DNA from: Sulfopaludibacter sp035551455
GTDB taxonomy: Bacteria > Acidobacteriota > Terriglobia > Bryobacterales > Bryobacteraceae
DNA length: 64,000 bases
Direction: 5' to 3'
NCBI GenBank assembly: GCA_035551455.1
Contig: DASZMZ010000365.1
Coordinates: 1-64,000, forward strand
This document shows positions 34,627 to 43,193 of this stretch, one piece after another. The notes under the pieces were generated by a model that worked only from the letters and a program-made list of their open reading frames with translations, made no database searches and had not been told where the DNA came from. A program made the position numbers and the translations under genes. How positions within the stretch are numbered: position 1 is the first letter of the stretch; each line of letters starts with the position of its first letter.

Positions 34627-35241
34627 ATGCACCTGATACCTACTCAAGAAGAAGTTGTCGCAGTCCTTCGCGAAACCGGCGCTCTGCGCGACGGCCATTT
34701 CGAATACCCTTCGGGATTGCACTCCAATGAATATCTGCAGGTGCCGCTGGCCCTGCGATATTCCCGATACCAGCGTATGCTATCGGTGGGATTGAGCCGC
34801 CATCTGCGGGCCAACCCCGAAATCCGGGCCATCACACAGGATCTTTCCATCGTGGTGCCCATGACCGGCGGCTTGCCGGTGGCCTACGGAGTCTGCGAAG
34901 CGCTGCGCGCCAAACAGGTCTACTGGTCGGAGAAGGAGCACGATAACGAATCCACTCATTTCCGCCAATTCCTGGAACCGCTGGCCGGAGAGCAGGTGGT
35001 TCTGGTGGACGATATCCTGCGTACCGGCCAAAAGCTGGCCGAAGTAAAGAAGTTGCTGGAATCGTACGACGCCAAGGTGGTGGGCCTGGCGGTCATCATC
35101 TATCAGCCCACGCCGCAGACCTTGGATTTCGGCGACCTGCCGCTCTACTATCTGGCGAAACTGGACGCCGCTTACGCTGTCGACGGCGGCCACTGCGAGT
35201 GGTGTCAGAAGGCTGTACCCCTGGAAAAGGTCTGGATCTAG
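34627..35241 (+). CDS. Orotate-phosphoribosyltransferase-like protein
   Basis: A 204-residue type I phosphoribosyltransferase. The PRPP-binding loop reads VVLVDDILRTGQKL, and the N-terminal segment GALRDGHFEYPSGLHSNEYLQ matches the orotate phosphoribosyltransferase substrate loop, supporting a pyrE-like role in pyrimidine synthesis. The C-terminus has a CEWCQK pair of cysteines that is not usual in pyrE. The ATG at 34627 follows GGAG by ten bases. No other pyrimidine genes are nearby, so salvage of another base is possible. Confidence 0.85.
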   Translation: MHLIPTQEEVVAVLRETGALRDGHFEYPSGLHSNEYLQVPLALRYSRYQRMLSVGLSRHLRANPEIRAITQDLSIVVPMTGGLPVAYGVCEALRAKQVYWSEKEHDNESTHFRQFLEPLAGEQVVLVDDILRTGQKLAEVKKLLESYDAKVVGLAVIIYQPTPQTLDFGDLPLYYLAKLDAAYAVDGGHCEWCQKAVPLEKVWI

Positions 35242-35448
35242 AGAAATTTACAATCCTTCTGCCCTCTAAGCTGAAGAAACAGAATAGTTTGTAATACTAA
35301 TAACAGAATTGCTGAAAACCGGTGCATTGGGTGACAAAACCGTGAATAATCAGGTTGCAGAGGCCGCCAAAACGGGTTTTCCACAGGCTTTTCCACAATC
35401 TCGTGGAAAACCCTCGATGATGCTAAAGTGATTACTGCCCAATTTGCC
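35242..35448. other. AT-rich island with DnaA-box-like repeats
   Basis: This 207-base gap is clearly richer in A and T than its surroundings. TTTTCCACA occurs at 35377-35385 and 35389-35397, one mismatch from the DnaA box TTATCCACA. GGGTTTTCCAC (35374-35384) and GTGGAAAACCC (35403-35413) form an exact 11-base inverted repeat, and TTTTCCAC/GTGGAAAA around AATCTC can form a tight hairpin. It could be a DnaA-binding or regulatory site. No dnaA or other origin marker gene is close. Confidence 0.5.
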
Positions 35449-35991
35449 ATGAAACCGATGCGATCACTTCCGCTCCTCCTGTTGCTAGCCGCCGGCGCAG
35501 CTTCCGGCCAAAGCGCCGACGAAAAGCTCGCTCCGTACTACCCCACCCCGCAAACGATCGTGGAAAAAATGCTCCAGATGGGGGGCTTGAAGGCCGGCGA
35601 AAAGATGTACGACCTGGGTTCCGGGGATGGCCGTTTCGTCATCATGGCGGCGCAGAAGTTCCATGCTAACGCGGTTGGCGTCGAAATCACCAAAGACCTC
35701 TGCAAGCAAAGCGAGGATCGCATCAAGAAGTTAAACCTGGACAAGACGGCGCACATCGTTTGCGGCGATCTGCTGGAACAAAACTACAGTTCTGCCGACC
35801 TGGTAACCGTCTATCTCTTGCCCGATTCCATCAATAACAAGGTGCAGCCCCTCCTCGACAAGCAGTTGAAGAAGGGGGCCCGGGTGGTGGCCCACGATTT
35901 CGAATTCAAGAACTGGACGCCTGAAAAAGTCGAACAAATCGCCGATGATGGCGAAGGGCGTAGTCACACTCTGTATCTGTACCGAAAGTAG
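35449..35991 (+). CDS. Secreted class I SAM methyltransferase, FAM173-like
   Basis: A 180-residue class I methyltransferase. A probable signal peptide (MKPMRSLPLLLLLAAGAASGQ) precedes YYPTPQTIVEKML and the SAM-binding motif YDLGSGDGRFVIMAA, with the acidic end of strand 2 at VGVEI and motif post-I VCGDLLEQ. The combination PTP..YDLGSGDGR is that of the FAM173/ATPSCKMT lysine methyltransferases. A signal peptide on a SAM enzyme is odd, because SAM is cytoplasmic; the hydrophobic N-terminus may instead be a membrane anchor. An ATG at 35458 is an alternative start. Confidence 0.85.
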   Translation: MKPMRSLPLLLLLAAGAASGQSADEKLAPYYPTPQTIVEKMLQMGGLKAGEKMYDLGSGDGRFVIMAAQKFHANAVGVEITKDLCKQSEDRIKKLNLDKTAHIVCGDLLEQNYSSADLVTVYLLPDSINNKVQPLLDKQLKKGARVVAHDFEFKNWTPEKVEQIADDGEGRSHTLYLYRK

Positions 35992-35997
35992 AGCGTC

Positions 35998-37146
35998 GTG
36001 CTGTTTCCGCTGAAGTCCGGCTGGACACATTATGTGCCGTGGGTGAGAGTGCTGCTCGCCGTCGCGGCTTTGGTAGTCGGATTCTTCTACCCGCCGGCAT
36101 CCGCCCTCCAGTTTTATGGGTTACTGGCGCTGTACCTTGCCCACGGCATCGTGGTGGCTGTGCGCGGCAGAATGCAGACCGGCATGCTGGGTCTGCTGGC
36201 CCTGTTCGGCGATACGGTTTACTTTTTGATTGTGGCCAGTTGGGGCAATGAGCGGCTGGCCTGGCTGGCTTCTCTGTTTTTCCTGTTTCTGCTGAGCGAG
36301 GCCATCGCCTTCTATACCAGTCTGGAGGTGGTGATTGTCACTGCGGTTGCCACTGTATTTTGCGCCGTGCTCCCTTACGAACCGCTGCGCGCGCTGGAGC
36401 GCACGGTGGTGGTAGCGGGCGCCCTGGCTTGCGCCTTCGCAGCGAATAAACAAAAGCAGACCGCCGCGATTGCCCGTCTCACCGAAAAACTGGCCGAGGT
36501 GCAGACGCAGGCCGAGAAAGCCCGCGAGGAAGAACGTCAGCGCATCGCCTCCGATTTTCACGACGGACCGCTGCAGAGTTTCATCAGCCTCCAGATGCGG
36601 CTGGAGATTCTCCGCAAGGTCATGGATCGCGACATCAACGCCGGTATGGAGGATCTGAAACAGTTGCAGGTGCTGGCGCAATCCCAGGTTCGCGATCTGC
36701 GCGTCTTCCTGCACAGCATGCGCCCGGTGGATGTGGAAGGCGGCAACCTGGTAGCTACCGCCCGGCGGACCGCCGAGAACTTCCAAAAAGAGAGCGGTAT
36801 CCCGGTCACTTTCATGGGCACGAACTCTCCCGTGGGACTTCCCCAGGAAATGACTCTCGAAGTCCTGCAGATGATTCGCGAATCGCTGCACAACGTCCAG
36901 AAGCACGCCGGCGCCACGCGCGTGGCCGTCAGCATGGAAAAGACCGAGCGCGGCCTGGAGATTTCCGTGGACGATAACGGCCATGGCTTTAGCTTCGCCG
37001 GCACCTATTCCCTGGAAGAACTGGAACTGCTGCGGCTCGGTCCGGCCAGTCTGAAGCGCCGCGCCCGTTCACTGAATGCCGACCTGCAACTGGAGTCGCG
37101 TCCCGGGCGAGGGGCCGGCCTGAAGTTCCGGATTCCCCTGCAGTGA
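35998..37146 (+). CDS. NarL-type sensor histidine kinase
   Basis: A 382-residue kinase of the HisKA_3 group. About five N-terminal hydrophobic segments (residues 14-145) form a membrane sensor without a large loop. A coiled coil at about 150-180 leads to the phospho-acceptor His188 in SDFHDGPLQS, and the ATPase domain has ESLHNVQKHAGAT, DDNGHGF and GRGAGLKF. No response regulator lies next to it. The GTG at 35998 is six bases after the methyltransferase stop, and its own stop overlaps the next start as GTGA, so it heads or joins a coupled chain that ends in bshA. Confidence 0.9.
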   Translation: MLFPLKSGWTHYVPWVRVLLAVAALVVGFFYPPASALQFYGLLALYLAHGIVVAVRGRMQTGMLGLLALFGDTVYFLIVASWGNERLAWLASLFFLFLLSEAIAFYTSLEVVIVTAVATVFCAVLPYEPLRALERTVVVAGALACAFAANKQKQTAAIARLTEKLAEVQTQAEKAREEERQRIASDFHDGPLQSFISLQMRLEILRKVMDRDINAGMEDLKQLQVLAQSQVRDLRVFLHSMRPVDVEGGNLVATARRTAENFQKESGIPVTFMGTNSPVGLPQEMTLEVLQMIRESLHNVQKHAGATRVAVSMEKTERGLEISVDDNGHGFSFAGTYSLEELELLRLGPASLKRRARSLNADLQLESRPGRGAGLKFRIPLQ

Positions 37147-38147
37147 GCGGCCGCGCCCTGTTTTTGCTGCTCCTGCTGCCGCTTTCCGGCTGCCGAAACT
37201 ACGCCGATTTCTCTCTGCCCCCGCTCTCCGGCGGCGATTCGAACCTGACTTTCTCCCTGGACGCTCTGCCGCAGCCCGTCATCGAGCACGGCTCCGATAG
37301 CGATGTTCTGAACCCCTCGGTGGTCCATGGACCCTCGGGCTACCTCAACTTCTACTCGGCCTTCGACGGCGCATCCTGGCGCACCGTGATGGCGCCCTCG
37401 AGCGATGGAATCCACTGGCAGCCCGGCGAGACCGTGCAGCGACCCGACCCCAGGACCTGGCAGGCCGCCTACATCGCCGCCAACGGCGCCGCCCTTCTGC
37501 ACGGCGGCGAATTCTGGCACTGGTTCGAAGCCGGCCCCAGAACGGCGCTCCGCATCGGCCTTGCCCGCGGCAGCGACCCGCATCGCTGGCGCACCGAACC
37601 GGCCCCGGTGCTCGACCGCGGACCCTACATGAGTTGGGACGAGCGGGATGTGGCCGACCCTTACGTCCTTCGCATCGACCCCTACTTCTACATGTACTAT
37701 CTCGGTCAGGACCGCGCCGACCCGCCGCGGCAGCGCATCGGCCTCGCCCGCTCCACGGACGGCATCCACTGGACCAAGCTGCGCACCAACCCCGTCCTGG
37801 AACTGGGCGAAACCGGCGCCTTTGACGCAGGCGACCTCGGAGAACCGGCCGTCTGGACTTCCCACGGCTTCTACTGGATGTTGTACACCGGCACCGATTC
37901 CGCCGCGCACCGCCGTCTGGGTCTGGCCCGCTCCTCCGACGGCGTTCACTGGCAAAAGCTGCCCACCGTCTTCGCCGGTACCGAGGCATGGAATTCTAAG
38001 GTGCTGTGCGACGCCACGGTGCTGGTGGAGGGCTCCGAGGTCCGCGTCTGGTTCGGCGGCGGAGACGTAGCATCGCCAGACGAACACCTGCATGGCCAAA
38101 TTGGTTACGGGATCCTGCGCCCGGTGCATGCTACGCTGGCGAAGTGA
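37143..38147 (+). CDS. Lipoprotein with GH43/GH32-like beta-propeller
   Basis: A 334-residue protein with a lipoprotein signal ending in LLPLSGC. The mature part shows repeats of the type SSDGIHW, STDGIHW and SSDGVHW together with IGLARS, a five-bladed propeller as in GH43/GH32/GH130-related proteins. Acidic residues that could be catalytic are present (DVADPYV, GEPAVW), but no family can be fixed. The GTG start overlaps the kinase stop (GTGA) and the TGA stop overlaps the bshA start in the same way. A surface carbohydrate-binding or glycosidase role is inference. Confidence 0.82.
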   Translation: MSGRALFLLLLLPLSGCRNYADFSLPPLSGGDSNLTFSLDALPQPVIEHGSDSDVLNPSVVHGPSGYLNFYSAFDGASWRTVMAPSSDGIHWQPGETVQRPDPRTWQAAYIAANGAALLHGGEFWHWFEAGPRTALRIGLARGSDPHRWRTEPAPVLDRGPYMSWDERDVADPYVLRIDPYFYMYYLGQDRADPPRQRIGLARSTDGIHWTKLRTNPVLELGETGAFDAGDLGEPAVWTSHGFYWMLYTGTDSAAHRRLGLARSSDGVHWQKLPTVFAGTEAWNSKVLCDATVLVEGSEVRVWFGGGDVASPDEHLHGQIGYGILRPVHATLAK

Positions 38148-39268
38148 AGGTCGGTATTACGTGTTACCCCACCTACGGGGGCAGTGGAATCGTGGCAACC
38201 GAACTGGGCCTGGAATTGGCCAATCGCGGCCATGAGGTCCATTTCATCAGCTACGCCAATCCCATCCGGTTGGATCCGGACACGCCGCGCGTCCACTATC
38301 ACGAGGTCGAAGTCACTTCGTACCCCCTCTTCCTCTATCCTCCCTACTGCCTGGCGCTCGCCTCGCGCATGGCGGAGGTCGCCGAGTCTTACGATCTGGA
38401 CCTGTTGCACGTTCACTACGCCATTCCGCATTCCATTTCCGCCATGCTGGCGCAGCAGATGCTTGCCCCGGTGCGGCGCGTGCCCTTCATCACCACCCTG
38501 CATGGCACCGACATCACGCTGGTGGGCACGGACCGCTCCTACTTCCCCATCACCAAGTTTTCCATCGAACAATCGAACGGCATCACCTCGATCAGCGATT
38601 ACCTGCGCGGGCAGACCGTCGACGTCTTCGGTGTTTCCAACGAGATTCGCGTCATCAAGAATTTCGTGAACTGCGATTTGTACCACCCCGATGACGCCAA
38701 GAAAGGCGCGGCAGCCTACGCGCCCAACGGAGAAAAGCTACTCATTCACCTTTCCAACTTCCGCCCCGTCAAGCGCGTGAACGATTGCATTCACATTCTG
38801 GCCGAGGTCCGCAAACATGTTCCGGTCCACCTCCTGATGGCCGGCGACGGACCGGATCGCGGACCCTGCGAGCAGCTTGCCCGTGCCCTGAAGGTGGACC
38901 GCCACGTCACGTTTCTGGGCAAGCAGAATCACGTGGAGCGCCTGATCCCGCTGGCCCACGTCCTGCTGATGCCCAGCGAACTCGAGAGCTTTGGCCTGGC
39001 CGCGTTAGAAGGGATGGCCTGCGGCGTGGTCCCCGTCGCCACGAATGTAGGGGGCGTCCCCGAGCTGGTCACCAACGGAGAAGACGGCTTCCTCGAAGCC
39101 GTCGGCGATATCCAGGCACAGGCCGCCCGCGTGATCGAACTGCTCACTAATGACGACCTGCACTATCGCATGCGCAAAGCCGGCCGCTGGAACGCCTCCG
39201 ACCGCTTCTGCTCCGACAAAATCATTCCGCGCTACGAGAAGTATTATCAGGAAGTCCTGCAGGCATGA
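38144..39268 (+). CDS. bshA: N-acetylglucosaminyl-L-malate synthase (bacillithiol)
   Basis: BshA joins UDP-GlcNAc and L-malate in the first step of bacillithiol synthesis. The 374-residue product starts VKVGITCYPTYGGSGIVATELGLELA, the BshA opening, and has the GT4 glycosyltransferase C-terminal half with SNFRPVKRV and ELESFGLAALEGMACG, where the Glu of EGM contacts the nucleotide sugar. Length matches the family (about 375). The GTG at 38144 overlaps the previous stop as GTGA. bshB and bshC are not in the window. Its last 47 bases overlap the convergent ankyrin gene. Confidence 0.94.
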   Translation: MKVGITCYPTYGGSGIVATELGLELANRGHEVHFISYANPIRLDPDTPRVHYHEVEVTSYPLFLYPPYCLALASRMAEVAESYDLDLLHVHYAIPHSISAMLAQQMLAPVRRVPFITTLHGTDITLVGTDRSYFPITKFSIEQSNGITSISDYLRGQTVDVFGVSNEIRVIKNFVNCDLYHPDDAKKGAAAYAPNGEKLLIHLSNFRPVKRVNDCIHILAEVRKHVPVHLLMAGDGPDRGPCEQLARALKVDRHVTFLGKQNHVERLIPLAHVLLMPSELESFGLAALEGMACGVVPVATNVGGVPELVTNGEDGFLEAVGDIQAQAARVIELLTNDDLHYRMRKAGRWNASDRFCSDKIIPRYEKYYQEVLQA

Positions 39269-40865
39269 TGCGCCCGGCACTCCGCGCCGCCAAAAATTCC
39301 GCGACCTCCTCACCGTAGTTGCCTTCGATATCGGCCGGCATCCCGTGTTCCACCAGGGCCTTCGCGCAGCCGACCCAGTCTCCCAACTCGGCATTGTTGT
39401 TCCGCGACGCCCACTGGAGCGTACCGTTCACGTTGTTGTCGAAACCGTGACGCTCGGTCCAGCTCGCACCGTGCTCCAACAGGAATCGCGTCATCTCAGC
39501 ATTCCCCTGAAACACGGCGAGATTCAATGCCGACGCACTCCAGTCGCCGCCTTGCACCGCGATCGGCCACCCGAGTTCGACCATGAGCTTCACCGCCTCA
39601 ATCGCGCCGGATTCCATCATCTGCGGAAGCTGCTTCAGGTGCCACTCTGAAAGCGATTGGACGATATCGGGCCGCTCCGCGTGTATCCGTCGAGCCTCCG
39701 TCTCATCGGCCGCCGCGCACGCAGCCACAAAGCGATCCTCGATCGTCAGCGTTTCTCCCGCTGCCGGCCCCGCCCCAGCCTCGGCCAAGGCCTCGGCGAC
39801 GTCCGTCAATCCGTTCTGCAAGGCATAGCGATAGGCGGAGAGACCGTGCGCGGCCTTGGCCAGGGGATCGGCCCCCGCGGCCAGCAATGCTTCCACATGC
39901 GCGCGGCTGCGGCGCCGCCGGATCGCCCAGATTAACGGATTTCCGATGGAGCTCGTCAGACCGCTGACGTCCTTCACATAGCGAAGCAGCAACTGCAACC
40001 CGGCCAGGTCGTCGCGGTCCAGGATATGGTGCACCGCGTTGGTGCCTTCCACCCTCGCTCCGCCCTCCAGCAGGAGCCGCATGCACGTCAGGTCGCGAGC
40101 CTCGGTCGAATGGTAGAGCGATTCGTTGTCGTTCGGATTGGCGCCAGCATCCAGCAGCATTTTCGTTAACTCGGGATCGTGATTCTTGCCCGCCGCTCCG
40201 TACAACGCGCTGAGCGCTTCGCCGCCGATTTTGTACTGCCAGGACTGATTCGGATCCGCGCCGGCATCCAGCAGAATGCGCGCGCACCGCCGCAACCGGT
40301 CGCCAAACTCGGGAACCTGCAGGAATCCGGAGTGCGTCACAGCCACCAGCGGAGGCATCCCCAGGGGACTTCCGCAGCAAGGACAGAGCCACTGATTCTC
40401 GACCCGATTCGCCCGGCCTGCATCGGCACGCACCGCCTCGCGCACCGCCGCCTCATCGCCGATCGCACAAGAGAGAAACAGTTCGCCCGCTCCCAGGTCC
40501 GGACGCTCGGCCAGCATCTTTGCCGCCAGCGCCAGGCGCGGACGCTCAACCCCATGGCCGTAGACGCAGTGCAGCCAGAAGGCCATCAGCTCCTTGCGAG
40601 ACTGAGACCTGCTGTTGGCCCAATCCACGGCGTCCTGCAAGTTTCGCCACGAAGTTTGGCCGTACTCGCGGGCGATACAGGATTGCGCATCGTGCAGCTT
40701 CAGGCCGAGCGCGGCAATGGCAGCGTCGTGTTTGCCTTGCGCCGCGGGTAATGATTCGCGGAACCGGGCGAACGCAGTAGCGTCTCCGGCTTCGTACAGG
40801 CGCAGCAATTCCTTCGCCTGCTTCTTCAGATGGTCAATGTTGGGCTGTTCGGGTAAACGGGCCAT
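39222..40865 (-). CDS. Ankyrin repeat protein
   Basis: A 547-residue cytoplasmic protein. The N-terminal segment (LPEQPNIDHLKKQAKELLRLYEAGD) is a conserved cap seen in bacterial ankyrin proteins, followed by a region with a CPCC cysteine cluster. Ankyrin units such as ILLDAGADPNQSW, MLLDAGANPNDNE, RLLLEGGARVEG, ALLAAGADPLAKA and FLLEHGASWTERH follow. It probably mediates protein-protein contacts; the partner is unknown. AGGAGG-like GGAGGTTTTGA precedes the ATG at 40865. Its 3' end overlaps bshA by 47 bases on the opposite strand. Confidence 0.9.
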   Translation of the reverse strand: MARLPEQPNIDHLKKQAKELLRLYEAGDATAFARFRESLPAAQGKHDAAIAALGLKLHDAQSCIAREYGQTSWRNLQDAVDWANSRSQSRKELMAFWLHCVYGHGVERPRLALAAKMLAERPDLGAGELFLSCAIGDEAAVREAVRADAGRANRVENQWLCPCCGSPLGMPPLVAVTHSGFLQVPEFGDRLRRCARILLDAGADPNQSWQYKIGGEALSALYGAAGKNHDPELTKMLLDAGANPNDNESLYHSTEARDLTCMRLLLEGGARVEGTNAVHHILDRDDLAGLQLLLRYVKDVSGLTSSIGNPLIWAIRRRRSRAHVEALLAAGADPLAKAAHGLSAYRYALQNGLTDVAEALAEAGAGPAAGETLTIEDRFVAACAAADETEARRIHAERPDIVQSLSEWHLKQLPQMMESGAIEAVKLMVELGWPIAVQGGDWSASALNLAVFQGNAEMTRFLLEHGASWTERHGFDNNVNGTLQWASRNNNAELGDWVGCAKALVEHGMPADIEGNYGEEVAEFLAARSAGRIMPAGLPDNTSRSAE

Positions 40866-41063
40866 TCAAAACCTCCATGCATAGATTGCCGGATTGACCC
40901 GCAAAGCCGGCTGCATAAAGGCTCAGAGCTTCAACGCCAACTGTGGAGCAAGTGGGTTCAACCCTTCCCGCGGGCCCGGGCGCGGCTTGCACCGCAGTCC
41001 TCATCATACAGCAGGACGGGCGCGCCGCCACCTTGCCAAGTGGGACGTTGGCCAAATGGCGGC

Positions 41064-41190
41064 CAATCGACGGAATCCTAGCGTAGGAGTACGCCACGGG
41101 GCCCGGGGACATAGGTAACACTTTTATCCGAGAATATCGCGAGTGTAGGCAACGCTTCCTGACGGGCGCGGCTCCGATTGGAATCCACGC
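41064..41190. repeat. Two-block dispersed repeat, copy B
   Basis: The 327-base gap between the ankyrin gene and galE holds no gene. Block 1 (41064-41096) matches 29261-29292 and block 2 (41149-41190) matches 29378-29420, in the same order and orientation. Between them, TGTTACCTATGTCCCC on the minus strand (41120-41105) resembles, from memory, the terminal bases of some IS481-type insertion sequences, so this may be a scar of transposition. The rest of the gap shows nothing recognisable. Confidence 0.7.
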
Positions 41191-41192
41191 CC

Positions 41193-42164
41193 TTACCGAT
41201 TCGCGAAATTCCAGGCGTGTTGGACAATCGTGCGGATATCCGTATATTGCGGCGTCCAGCCCAACTGCGTGCGCAGCTTGCCGGATGCCGCCACCAGACT
41301 CGGCGGATCGCCCTCGCGCCGCGGACCCATCGTGTACGGCACGGGCTTCCCCGTCACCGCCTCCACCGCGTGCACCATCTCCATCACCGTATGGCCCGTC
41401 CCGGTGCCCACATTGAACTGGTCGGATGCGCCGCCGCCCATCAGGTGTTCCACGGACAGAATGTGCGCCTGCGCCAAATCGTTCACGTGAATGTAATCGC
41501 GCGTGCACGTTCCGTCCGCCGTGGGATAATCGCCGCCGAAAATCGTGACTGGCGTGCCCGTCATCACGGCCCGGAACAACAGCGGAATCAAGTGAGTCTC
41601 GGGATCGTGCTCCTCACCCAGGCGGCCCTCCGGATCGGCGCCCGACGCATTGAAATAACGCAGGCATACGCTGGTCAGGTGATGGATCTGGTCGAACCAG
41701 CGCAGCAGCGTCTCCACCATCACCTTGGATTCGCCGTACGGATTCACCGGGTGAATCGGAAAGCTCTCCAGAATCGGACTGCCCTCGGGATTGCCGTACA
41801 CCGCCGCGGTGCTCGAAAACACGATGTGCTTCACACCGCACTCCACCATCGCCGTCAGCAGGGAAAGCGACCCGCCCACATTGTTGGTGAAATACCGCGC
41901 CGGCTCCCGCATAGATTCGCCCACTGCGATGAATGCCGCAAAGTGGATGACGGCCTCGGTCCCGTGCTCCCGCATCAGCGCGGTCAGCGCCGCCGTGTCC
42001 GCCAGATCGAACACACGCAGACGGCCTTCCGGGACATTGTGACGATATCCCTTCGAAAGATTGTCGACGACAACCACGTCATGCCCCTGCGCCAGCAGAA
42101 GCCGAACGGTGTGCGAGCCGATGTAACCGGCGCCGCCTGTAACTAGTATTTTTCGTGGATTCAC
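41193..42164 (-). CDS. galE: UDP-glucose 4-epimerase
   Basis: A 323-residue short-chain dehydrogenase-type epimerase interconverting UDP-glucose and UDP-galactose. The NAD-binding motif GGAGYIG is at residues 10-16, HFAAFIAVGES follows, and the catalytic Ser/Tyr/Lys appear as SSTAAVYG and NPYGESK. RYFNASGADPEGRLGEEH and TRDYIHVNDLA are typical of GalE. The GTG at 42164 gives the normal N-terminus VNPRKILVTGGAGYIGS. It stands alone, between a repeat-bearing gap and the ku gene, and supplies sugars for envelope polysaccharides. Confidence 0.95.
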   Translation of the reverse strand: MNPRKILVTGGAGYIGSHTVRLLLAQGHDVVVVDNLSKGYRHNVPEGRLRVFDLADTAALTALMREHGTEAVIHFAAFIAVGESMREPARYFTNNVGGSLSLLTAMVECGVKHIVFSSTAAVYGNPEGSPILESFPIHPVNPYGESKVMVETLLRWFDQIHHLTSVCLRYFNASGADPEGRLGEEHDPETHLIPLLFRAVMTGTPVTIFGGDYPTADGTCTRDYIHVNDLAQAHILSVEHLMGGGASDQFNVGTGTGHTVMEMVHAVEAVTGKPVPYTMGPRREGDPPSLVAASGKLRTQLGWTPQYTDIRTIVQHAWNFANR

Positions 42165-42242
42165 GGGGCTCTCAAACCGATTGTAGTAGCATGCCGTTGG
42201 TATGCCAACTGGAACCGGGTTGTTCGCCGAAGCGAATGGCTT

Positions 42243-43106
42243 CTAGCCTACGTTGCTCTTCCGGGTACGTTTCTTCGGTGTTTCTTCCGCGGGGGAAGCT
42301 TCCGCTGTCTCGGCGTCGATAGCCGTCGCCGCCTGCGCGGGTTTGCGCTTCTCGGCCAGGCTCTTCTTCAGAGCCTCCATGATGTCGATGACCGGAGCAA
42401 CATGCGTCTCCGGAGTCGCCACCACCTTCTTCCCTTCGATCTTGTCCTCGATCATCTTCTGCAGATTCACGCGGTAAGTGTCGTGGTATTTCTGCGGCTC
42501 GAAGTCGGCCTCCAGCGAGGAGATCAACATCTTCGCCATCGCCAGTTCCTTCTCCTTCACCAGGCTGGTGTCGGTACGGAACTCCTCCACCTGACGAATC
42601 TCGTCTTGATAATACATGGTGTGCGAGAGAATACCCTTCGCCCCTGGACGCAGAATGATGATGTGCTCGCGATTGTGCATCGCCACCTTCGCCAGCGCGT
42701 AGTATGAGGATTCACGCAGCGCCTGAAACAGCAGGGCGTAAGGCTTTTCGCCGCCCTCATCGGGAGCCATGTAATAGGAGCTCTCCAGATAGATGGGGTC
42801 CACCTGATCGTTCTTGACGAACTCGAGAATCTCCATCACCTTGGCCGTCTTCGGGGCCACCTTCTTGATGTCCTCGTCGTCGATCTCGACGTAATGGTCC
42901 TTCTCGTATTCGTAGCCTTTTACCAGTTCGCTCCGCGGCACCGCCTTATCTTCCGCCTGGCAGAAGATCATCTGTTTGATGCGCGAATGGTCGGCCTTAT
43001 GCAGCAGGTTGAAGCTCACGCTTTCGCTGCGCGCCGCGCTAAACAATCGAATCGGAAACGAAACCAGGCCAAATGTCAGGTGGCCTTTCCAGACGCTCGC
43101 TGCCAT
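42243..43106 (-). CDS. ku: Ku protein, non-homologous end joining
   Basis: A 287-residue bacterial Ku, which binds DNA double-strand ends and recruits LigD. The Ku core starts MAASVWKGHLTFGLVSFPIRLF and includes FNLLHKADHSRIKQ, GYEYEKDHYVEI and EKELAMAKMLISSLEADFEP. The C-terminal tail is Lys/Ala/Glu-rich and basic (KKRTRKSNVG), as in Ku proteins whose tail contacts DNA. GAGGAG lies seven bases before the ATG at 43106; the longer upstream frame overlaps ligD on the other strand and is a shadow. It is divergent from ligD with 87 bases between the starts. Confidence 0.96.
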   Translation of the reverse strand: MAASVWKGHLTFGLVSFPIRLFSAARSESVSFNLLHKADHSRIKQMIFCQAEDKAVPRSELVKGYEYEKDHYVEIDDEDIKKVAPKTAKVMEILEFVKNDQVDPIYLESSYYMAPDEGGEKPYALLFQALRESSYYALAKVAMHNREHIIILRPGAKGILSHTMYYQDEIRQVEEFRTDTSLVKEKELAMAKMLISSLEADFEPQKYHDTYRVNLQKMIEDKIEGKKVVATPETHVAPVIDIMEALKKSLAEKRKPAQAATAIDAETAEASPAEETPKKRTRKSNVG

Positions 43107-43193
43107 AGTACAGCTCCTCACCCTCCGGACAACGTGGTTTTCAAGATACCAGAATCCCCGATAAGATGTAAATGGAAGGACGGAAAGGGATTT

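Noticed and set aside
35242..35448. Calling the AT-rich gap the replication origin
   Set aside because: Only two DnaA-box-like sites, no dnaA, dnaN or rpmH nearby, and no skew data; kept as a candidate site only.
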